Below are positions 9,387 to 18,000 of a stretch of DNA of 64,000 bases, in pieces. Position 1 is the first letter of the stretch; each line of letters begins with the position of its first letter. The notes under the pieces were generated by a model, which saw only the letters and a list, made by a program, of their open reading frames with translations, was not told the DNA's origin and made no database searches. The translations under genes were made by a program, and so were the position numbers. The DNA comes from Azorinus chamasolen (Eukaryota > Mollusca > Bivalvia > Cardiida > Solecurtidae), in NCBI GenBank assembly GCA_963576725.1, contig OY755241.1:31870853-31934852 (forward strand), written 5' to 3'.

Positions 9387-10398
9387 AGAAAAATCACAGG
9401 GGTCTGGACCGCTTCATGGGGGTCTATATGTACTATATAATAACAAGGGTTCCAACTAGCAGAACGGATATCCGTGTACCACGAGTACAAATATGACTGT
9501 AACTCTTACAATTCAAATGATAATTTCGTAATTCTTTCGGCTATTAAAAGCCAATATATTTTTCTATCAAATGAATATAATCTTATAACGGTAACTTATG
9601 AACAAGTATCGATCCAACAATGATTTTCTCAAAATTTCACGAGTTTTTTGGGTCATTGACAAACGTTCGTTCACCCCGGTTTCACTATATCACAGCAATA
9701 ACCTGGCAATTTGCAGTTAAACAAATGGCGTGGTTCAATAAAACGAATAAATTCTATCACCCACCTCCAATATTTAGTCCCCAGCATCAAAAGAATGATG
9801 TAAAACTAGCGAGTTTTGTCAGTTTGCTTCAAATCGTCGAGGAAGGAGCCATTGTACGTGACGTCACGGATTTTCCAACTTTTCCTTCGCTCATCCAATG
9901 AAATGGCTCCATTTAAATTTGTTGCAAAATGGCACCATCCGGAATAGAAACATAACGACAGACGGAAAGGCCGCTGTTGTTAGTTGCTTGCTTATTTAGA
10001 TGACAAAACAAATGGAGATTGGTGATATAATTGGGTTGTTTTATTGAACCACGCCATCTTTTGAACTGAAAATCGCCAGGTTATGGCTGTGATATAGTGA
10101 AACCGGGGTGAACGAACGTTTGTCAATGACCCGCAGAAAACACGTTAAATTTTGAGAAAATCATTGTTGGATTGATAATTGTGTATAAGTTACCGTCAGA
10201 AGATTATATTTAATTGATAGTAAAATATATTGGCTTTCAATACCCGAAAGAATTACAAAATTATCATCGAAATAGCAAGAGTTACATTCATATTTGTACT
10301 TGTGGTACACGGAGATCCGTTCTGCTAGTTGGAACCCTTGTTATTATATAGTACATATAGACCCCCATGAAGCGGTCCAGACTCCTGTGATTTTTCTA
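9387..10398. mobile_element. Foldback element with about 370-bp inverted arms
   Basis: The left arm (9387 to about 9758, 'tagaaaaatcacaggggtct' ... 'catggcgtggttcaataaaac'-like) is repeated inverted at about 10034-10398 ('gttttattgaaccacgccat' ... 'cctgtgatttttcta'). The spacer of about 275 bp lacks a convincing gene. Arms differ by scattered substitutions and short indels. Copy B has no such sequence between its minisatellite and the shared tail, so it is an insertion into copy A. No transposase is seen, and the superfamily is not assigned. Confidence 0.75.
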
Positions 10399-10859
10399 AT
10401 TTAATTTCTAATCTAATTACCCAACCCACTTTTTATCATTGCAAAAACAACACATCAGATACTGATGCTGTAATAAGAACTGAATGTAGGTTATATGACG
10501 CTCTATTTTCTAGAGCCATGATTCATTTACGCAGATTAACAGTTAGAGCTTTAATACCAACGGAGCTGGAGCCCTATTCGTCAGATAAACACATTGAGCC
10601 AAACGCATAAACGGCCTGTTAATCGTATCGATGCATTTCTAAAAATCTACAACTGCAGCATACAACTTTACGCTTGTTCTCTTAGGCATTCTGTCTACTA
10701 CACATTTCAGAATAAAAGCATTATCTATGGTGGAATAACTCAGCTTGAAACCGTCTTGTGTTATTTTGTAAGATATTTAACTGCATCTTTGTGCCTGAAA
10801 ATGCAAACTAGAAACTAACATGCCATAGTTTAACTTTGCTGAACACATTTTGCAAACTA

Positions 10860-11131
10860 CAGTAATAACTCGATAAATTATAGTAATGAGGAATGCATGT
10901 CTTTGTTCATAGGCAGGTGGCTGCTTAATGCAAGGTGAAAGTCATGCAGAAAGCTCATAGAGGAGCTTTCTGCATGACTTTCACCATGCATTAAGCTGCC
11001 ACATGTTTTACGTCAATAATGGTGCGTATTTGAGTGTTCGAGTATTTGAGTGGTCGGGTATTTGAGTGTTCGAGTATTTGAGTGATCGGGTATTTGAGTG
11101 TTCGGGTATTTGAGTAATCGAGTTTTCACTG
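10860..11131. mobile_element. TA-C element with confirmed TA target site
   Basis: The left end is CAGTaataactcgataaa, the right end aatcgagttttcACTG, flanked by TA on both sides. The central hairpin arms are 'aggcaggtggctgcttaatg' and 'cattaagctgccaca'. The right arm contains about six copies of a 16-bp unit 'gtatttgagtgttcga'. Copy B reads 'gcaaactaattcc' where copy A reads 'gcaaacTA[element]TAattcc', giving the empty site directly. Confidence 0.85.
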
Positions 11132-11354
11132 TAATTCCTTTCCTACATCATTTACGTACATCGCTTTTTTATACACGGTGACTTTTATTGACTCAGTTAA
11201 ACTATTGGGAATATAACCATTTCTTAGTAGCTCAAAGCTAGAACAAAGTAAATGAAACTTGCCGCAGCTCAGAATTTTGAGTTGTAGCTCCGTTTTCAAC
11301 ATGATAAGGTTTAAAACGACCACAGTCGCACGGTGTATCTCTTGCATAAATAGA

Positions 11355-11565
11355 GTACAATAAAGTCTCCCCTGTACGACCGCTCAAAAGTTCATTAATT
11401 TTGGATTTTTAAAACATTTGGTCGACTAATGCAGGACAAATGTTATGCAGACATTTGCAATGGGAGCTTTCTGCATTACTTGTGCCTTGCATTAAGCAAC
11501 CACCTGCGTTTACAAACTCTTATGTTAATAAATCATATGGCCACAGACTGCGAGACTTTACTGTC
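11355..11565. mobile_element. TA-C element, diverged
   Basis: It begins 'tacaataaagtctccc' and ends 'gcgagactttactgtcag'. Hairpin remnants are 'cgactaatgcaggacaaatg' and 'cttgcattaagcaaccacct'. Its target context is unknown. Confidence 0.55.
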
Positions 11566-11669
11566 AGAATGAGAATACTTAATCAAGGACACGAGGCCGT
11601 GTGGATAACTAAGTGAACATGACATTGTTTCTCTCTTTGCACGCTATCATCATATATGTGATTACCTTT

Positions 11670-11899
11670 TTAACCCTTTCCTCCATAAATACGCCTTTCT
11701 ACGCCTCTGTAAACGTCACTTTTTTAAACCATTGTGATAAATAGAGCATTTGCTCCTCAGGAGCAAATGCTCTATTTATCACAATGGTTTCAGAACTACA
11801 AAATGTTAAAAGTTTCCTTTTCGCTAGTTAATGCTCCTTTTCGGTAGATTCATTCAAAGTAGTTGCGTCTAAATACTAGCCTATGGAGGAAAGGGTTAA
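11670..11899 (-). mobile_element. TTAA-2 MITE, complete (230 bp)
   Basis: It runs TTAAccctttcctccataaa ... ctatggaggaaagggTTAA. The perfect central hairpin is 'aaaccattgtgataaatag' and complement around 'agcatttgctcctcaggagc'. In this reverse orientation the body order (tctagttaatgctcctttt, gtagattcattcaaa) follows the hairpin. Confidence 0.85.
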
Positions 11900-12204
11900 A
11901 CAGTTTGGATCCGGATGAGACGCCACGTTACAGAACGTCTCCTCAGGATTATTTGAAACACCTGTTGTATTTCTAAAGAAAACGGTAGAAATATTAACAT
12001 AGAGAATTGTCGCTAACGTCAATTACATAACGTGTAAAGTGTGTACTTGAGCTGTGTTTAATGACTCGAGATCTCTGTACATACTGTCGATAAGGTTTGA
12101 CCTGGCATTGTATGAATATTCCGCCCTTTTCCGTAAGCAAGTTTTATCTTTCCGAACACGCAATTAAGAATGGGTCAGTGTGAAATAACTCCTGTGCATA
12201 TAAA

Positions 12205-12285
12205 CAAACGTTCGTGGCTCAGTGGTTTAGTCACAGCAACACCGATATTAGGGTCGCGGGTTCGAGCCCCCGCCGTTGTTGTTTT
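12205..12285 (+). mobile_element. tRNA-like SINE head or tRNA pseudogene
   Basis: It has an A box-like 'tggctcagtggtttagtc' and a B box 'gggttcgagccc' about 45 bp apart. The T arm has one C too many and the acceptor ends do not pair, so a functional tRNA is not supported. About 100 bp of unremarkable AT-rich sequence follows. Confidence 0.45.
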
Positions 12286-12816
12286 TACATACATGTGCAT
12301 GTATTTTTAAGATAGATGTATTAGAAATTGAATATTTAAGTATTTTGGGCAGTAAGCTGTAAGCCTTTCTTTAACAAACTTATGTTGCTTTACTTTATGA
12401 AAAGCTCTTCATTCTAAAGAAAAGAAACGTGTCACTGTGGTATCCAAGCACTTTGAACAAATCAAAGGCGATAATATTTTATTGGGAAAACAGTAAAGGC
12501 GACTGGATATAGCATAGGAACTGTTTCAGAGTCAGGAGGGAACTTGGATAGACCGGGAAATAAAGTTATAACAAATGAAAAAAAAAAGAGAAAATAAGGT
12601 GAGCTAAAATGACACTGTTCAATGCAAGCAGTGCAAACGTGCATTTAGCAACAAGCATTTCGCATTTGTAATTAACATCCATCATTTGGAACATCCCGGT
12701 TCTTCCTTAGCAATTTACACAATTGGCGAAATGCATTTCGCATTTCGCATTTAGCAAATATCATGTCAGAATAGCGTTCCATACGGTGCTAAGCACTTCG
12801 CGATTTCATTTTCCTT

Positions 12817-13290
12817 CGAGATCATGAATTTCAGTACTTCTTGTTCTGAAAATTGAATACCGCTTAAGCCGGTGCTAGGGGGCGTGAGCAGTGTTGCACT
12901 TTCAATTACTGCTCATGAACAGATTCAATAAAACCGAGTCTGCAATTTTCTCTTTTTGTGTTGCAATTTTTGCTTTCGGCGGATCACCTCCCTTCAGAAT
13001 TTATAATCTTCACAGCAGCAGGTGTTAAGTGCTTGTGTGGCGGCCGTAAAACGTCGCCCCGTACTTCATTCTCAGTGTTGTTATACCTTCTGATCCTTCG
13101 AGATCATGAATTTCAGTACTCCTTGTTCTGAAAATTGAATACCGTTTAAGCCGGTGCTAGGGGGCGTGAGCAGTGTTGCACTTTCAATTACTGCTCATGA
13201 ACAGATTCAATAAAACCGAGTCTGCAATTTTCTCTTTTTGTGTTGAAATTTTTGCTTTCGGGGGATCACCTCCCTTCAGAATTTTTAAAC
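12817..13290 (+). repeat. Tandem pair of the 'gctagggggcgtgag' repeat
   Basis: Two nearly identical units (about 12817-13007 and 13098-13285) share 'atcatgaatttcagtact', 'ttaagccggtgctaggggg', 'cgtgagcagtgttgcactt', 'aataaaaccgagtctgc' and 'cttcagaattt'. They belong to the same family as 3176-3790 in the opposite orientation. Overlapping open frames on both strands (about 100 aa) come from this repeat plus flank and show no recognisable domain. Confidence 0.6.
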
Positions 13291-13499
13291 AATCAACGGA
13301 AATTCCCGATTTCATCGACGAAACTTGGCGGAAACTGACGAGTGCCAGGTCAAACCTTGCCGATAATACTATGTTTGTGTCTGTGTATTTAGTGCAGAGA
13401 ATATATTGTTGTAGCTCTATTGATAACGGAGTAGGGAATGTAAACATACTTCGCGGTAAAGTATTTTTATTTGCATTCCTTTGCGGCATAGAATGATAA

Positions 13500-14440
13500 A
13501 CATTACTGATTCCTTATTTAGGCCTGTTGGAAAGTAAGATTAATAAACAATACTGATTCTTTATGTATGCCTGTTGGAATGAAAGACTATTCACGCTTCT
13601 TTATACACATACATATTACAAAAAGAAGATGTAGTTTTCTTTTGTCTCGCATAGTCTGTCATGTAGCCTTGAACAATGGAGGAAATGGCTAACATAACGT
13701 ATCATTATTATAAACAGAACAGAACCTTACCATTTCTCATGCTGAACAAAAACGGTCAGCTCAAACTGATCTGCTGATAGTTCACAAGTACTCTAAATGG
13801 TGATATCGAGCTACTTTCGGTTATAACGATATCCCGGAAGACGACAACCATCACAAAAATGGCATGTTTTCTTACAGTTCATTGATCAGACTAATCTGTT
13901 GAGTGTTGTTTTGACTTCCGGTTCGTTCAAGCTCTTTTGAGAAACTATTGTTCGAGTGTCAAACAGTTTGGATCCTGATGATACGCCATGTTACTCGGCG
14001 TCTCGTCTGGATCCAAACTGTTTTAAATGTCAGGCAGGTCGTTTTGAGCACAAGAATGGCTAATCTTTATCGACTTAATAACAACCTACGTTCTTTATAT
14101 GCTAATAGTCCGGGGCCAGATAGGGTTACCGTGCACCCAGTCTGATTTTTTTCATGGGTACCAGCGTGTTTGATAGGGTCAGCTGAATGGAAATAAAAAA
14201 TGTTCCCAAGAAAAAACTCATTCCTGCTATGGGTATTTCTACCATTTCCATGGCAACCATTTGTCTGGACAACGACAGTGGGTAAAGGCTATAATGTCCA
14301 GGGACTTTAAGTTCCAGATCAGACACCGGGTAACTCTGAGTAAAACCTATACTCGGCGTGGTGATCTGGGTCCAAGATGTTTGGACGGACCAGATGTTCT
14401 CGCTATACATATTACAGCAGATCATAGCTTACAGCAAATT
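13500..14440. other. No gene seen; small repeats only
   Basis: Near 13500-13605 a 50-bp unit 'gattccttatttaggcctgt' is present twice. At 13955-14030 a palindromic fragment 'aacagtttggatcctgatga' ... 'ctggatccaaactgtt' belongs to a dispersed family also seen at 6420, 11905 and 24620. The remainder shows no supported exon. Confidence 0.5.
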
Positions 14441-14479
14441 TTACACCTACGTGATGGACTTAACCGGTACTTTGAAATT

Positions 14480-14645
14480 ATAGTAATGAAGCATTGATCA
14501 ATGCCTTTGTATGCAGGTGGCTGCTTAATGCAGAGTGAAAGTCGTGCAGAAAGCCCCTCGAGGAGACTTCCATCCTGCACTAAGCTGTCATAAGTCTTAA
14601 ATATCAAAATTGATACATATTGGAGTGTTGGAATTTTTACTGTAA
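14480..14645. mobile_element. TA-C element at the boundary of copy B
   Basis: The hairpin arms are 'gcaggtggctgcttaatgca' and 'gcactaagctgtcataagtc', and the right end is 'gtgttggaatttttactgta'. The left end is unclear. The matching position in copy A (2395-2445) keeps only the right end ('aatcgagattttactgta'). The element may lie at or near the duplication breakpoint. Confidence 0.5.
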
Positions 14646-14897
14646 TTAAAGGTATGGATATTAATTATCCGATTATTTTTACAGCGGCATTGTGAAAAAG
14701 AGAGTTGTCCATTATGACAGAAACTGCACATCTATAATATTGTACAATGTATAAGCAAACACGACAGACCTCGGTCATACAGCTCCTACAGGACCGTCTG
14801 ATCTGAGTCTATTCTGTTTGCAAATGCGTATACTGCGTTTTCTATCTGGAAAATGTTTAATGAGAGGAACTCAAATGTTCTATTTTAAGAAGCAACT

Positions 14898-15065
14898 ATG
14901 GATGGTGTAGAGATAAGACGAGCTACGGCTGAGGACAGGTTGTCCGTTATTGGTATACATGGAGGGGTATACGAGGGTCTAGATTACCTGGAAGATTACT
15001 ACAATGATGTCTTCATAAATGACCCGAACACAACCTCATACGTGGCTGTCTACAAGGGAGACATA
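14898..15065 (+). CDS. NAT16: NAT16-like exon 1 (copy B)
   Basis: It has 56 codons from ATG (context 'caactATGg') to GACATA, then the donor gtaagt. The start is chosen because the frame opens here and copy A conserves the same ATG. Only seven bases into the intron a TA-C element begins ('gtaagTACAGTAAAACC'), so the transposon abuts the splice donor. Confidence 0.85.
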
Positions 15066-18000
15066 GTAAGTACAGTAAAACCTTGATTATTCGAAATTTT
15101 AGTATAGTGAATTTGGACACTTTTAGGCAGGCGACTTATTGGTGTTGGGTGGAAGTCATGTAGAAAGCTCCCTAAGGAGCCTTCTGTGTGACAACCCCCC
15201 CCCCCCCCTGCATTTAGGTGCCCTATGTCTTAAAGATCGATAATGATATGTATTTGAGTGTTCGAATAATCGATAATGATACATATTTGAATGATCGAAT
15301 AATCGAGATTTCACTGTATGTTGTGTTATTGAAATGTTAAGTATAATCTCATAAAGTTGATAGACTCTATGTCAGACTATAGATTTAGTAGTTGTTGTTT
15401 TGTTTGTGTAAATTGACATAAATGCAAATAACTGATTGATAAGGGACATGTGGTAGCTTAATGCAGACCAAAAGTAATACAGAAAGTCCCCGTCGGAATT
15501 GTCCCAGGAACTGTTCTGTTACATGTGGAAGTATACAGATCTTGTTCTGTATTCAATGTCATGGTCAGATTACCTGGTGTTTTGTATGTCATTTTAAATT
15601 GTAGCTGAATGAAATTGACATTCGTGGTGTCATTATGTCATGAAGTAGAGTTAAACAACACGAATAAAGCATAAATACAAGTAATTCGAATTCTTATACG
15701 TGTCAACTTGGCAAGAGTATCTCTTATAATGACAAGTAAAGGACATTTGTCCATTTCAGAAACTGTAGAATCAGATTTATATTATTTCATAAGCAAACAG
15801 AACAGACCCTTATGAGATGGCTCTTGATCAGTCTCTACTCTATTGGCAAAGGCATTGAACGGATCACGTTTGCAAAGGAATAAAGAAACGTGTCCATGTC
15901 TTAACCATTCCCGTCATATAAACGTGTTTTCACGCATCTGCAAACTGAGTAGACCCAGATCAGACGGCTCCTAGAGAAGTCGCCTGATTAGGGTATGCTC
16001 TGTTTGCTAATGGATTTTGAAATATTTGTTTCTTTACTTTTCTTTCCTTTACTTTCTAAAATGGCTACAATGTTTCACCTTCAATATTTCGAATCGTTAT
16101 AACTGTTAAGGCCATGAATATTCAGTAGGTATTGGAATTTGAAATAAACATAAAACAGGGAAAGGATTACTGGTAATCCTTATCGTGGCTATGATTATGT
16201 CTTCATACAATACCTACTTACTATTCACGGATGAAATATGGAAGGTGGAATAGTGTAGCCCTATTAGAAAGTAATGAAACAGATTTTTCAAATTCCATTA
16301 GCAAATAGAGCAAACCCTGATCTGGCGGTTCTTATAGGCGCCGTCTGATCTGGCTCTACTCTGTTTGCAGATGCATGAAAACGCGTTTATATGAAGGAAT
16401 GGGCTAAATAAACCATCCTTACGTTATCATACAGGTAGCGTTCGTTGCTGCCCTGCTTGTTGACGGTGGAGACACAGTGGTGACCAGAGCTGGCCGGGTA
16501 AAGCCGGGTTTCAGTGGCCGGGGTTTCTATAAACAATTAAGTCATTATGCTATACGGTCCTCGGGAGCCAACGTTAACGCCTTCACAAGCGTTAATACAA
16601 ACGCCCCCATCCACACAGAGTCATTCAAGAAGGAAAACGCATTCGTTCTATCAAGGGTAAGTTAAAACGAGGGCAGCCAGATTCGGAAATATCTCTGATG
16701 ACAAATTAAATGACTTCGATGCAAACTTTTTATTAGCTCACCTGAGTCGAAGGGTCAGGGTGAGCTATTGTGACCGCTATCCGTCCGTCATCCGTCCACA
16801 TTTTCAAACGACGTCTCCTCTGAAACCGCTGACCCGATTTTAACAAACTTTGTCAAAAGCTAGGGGGAACGAAATATTGTTCAAATTATGACACCCGGAC
16901 CAAAACTGGCCCGGCCACGGGGCTTATTAGTTTTTCATAGGAAAATATTTTAAAAACCTTCTTCGCTGAAACTGTAAGGTATAGAGCTTTGATATTTGGT
17001 ATGTATCTAATGGTTCTCTACGTCATAACCCCTGGGTCGAAAATGGCCCCGTCCAAGAGCTCTTCGGTTTTTCATAGGAAAATCTTGAAAAACCTTCTCT
17101 GAAACTAAAATGCCCAGACTTTTGATAGTTGGTATATATCATATTTAATAGTCCTCTGCCAGGATTGTTCAAATTATGACCCAGGCCAAAATTGACCCAC
17201 CCGGGGTTTATCAGTTTTACATAGACTTATATAGGAAAACCTTTAACAATCTTTTTTCTGAAACCTTAAGCCCAATACCATTAATATTTGACATGCACTT
17301 TAACCATATAGTCCTCTCTACCAAGATTTGTACAAATTATGACCCTTTGGTAAAAATAATGGCCCCGCCCTAGGGCATATTAAGTTTTCATAGACTTACT
17401 TAAGAAAAAAAATATCTTCGTCCCTGAAACCATAAGACCCATACCTTCCGTATTTGGTATGTAGCTTTGCCTTGTAGTCCTCTGCCAAGAATGTTCAACT
17501 TAATTACAACCCGACCTCCGGGCGAAATCAGTCTACTGCTTCATGTCGATACTAATTAGAACAAGTTGGCTTCCTTCTAAAAAGGAAGCCAAGTAGAGAC
17601 CTGCAGCAGTTTTTTATCGAACATTTTCTATATACAGGGGCCGTTTGACAATGTGTTGGCACCGGATCGTAAATAGGTTTCTATAAATAACTATTGTGCA
17701 TATCAAGTAGTACGCGCGTTATATATAGAACGAATACGTCGAATATCAAGCGCCACTGCTTAGGGGATATATAATGCTTTAATAGTTGAAAGTACATGTA
17801 GTTCTTTGAAAAAAAGTATTCTTTGAATTGGAATTTATCCAGTCAGCAGGCTTCTCTAGTGACGTAATAAAGGGATGCGGATAAACTTAGGTTTCTTAGA
17901 ATAGAATAGAATATATATTAGAACAGGTTTTATTTACCAACCATGGACCCTCTCGGGTTACAAATGAATGCATACTAAAACATTTATGATTAACATAATT

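Larger units (their letters stand above)
2395..11240 (+). repeat. Segmental duplication, copy A (NAT16-like pseudogene unit)
   Basis: This is a tandem copy of 14600-23450 in the same orientation. Shared landmarks in order are: the sequence upstream of exon 1 (2443 versus 14640, 'atggatattaattatc'), the three NAT16-like exons, the downstream 'gttgcaactttaaacgttgg' block, a 31-bp minisatellite, and a tail with 'ttattgactcagt' and 'aaactattgggaata' ending near 11235 versus 23445. Copy A additionally holds a foldback element, two TTAA-5 elements and a TA-C element that copy B lacks. Confidence 0.8.

Noticed and set aside
9620..9901. 93-codon frame in the foldback element
   Set aside because: It spans the left arm and spacer, and the right arm does not keep the frame; no transposase-like residues.
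12205..12285. tRNA gene on the + strand
   Set aside because: The A and B boxes are good, but the T arm has an extra base and the acceptor stem does not pair.
13173..13496. 107-codon + and 101-codon - frames
   Set aside because: They overlap a dispersed repeat and both strands are open; no homology recognised.
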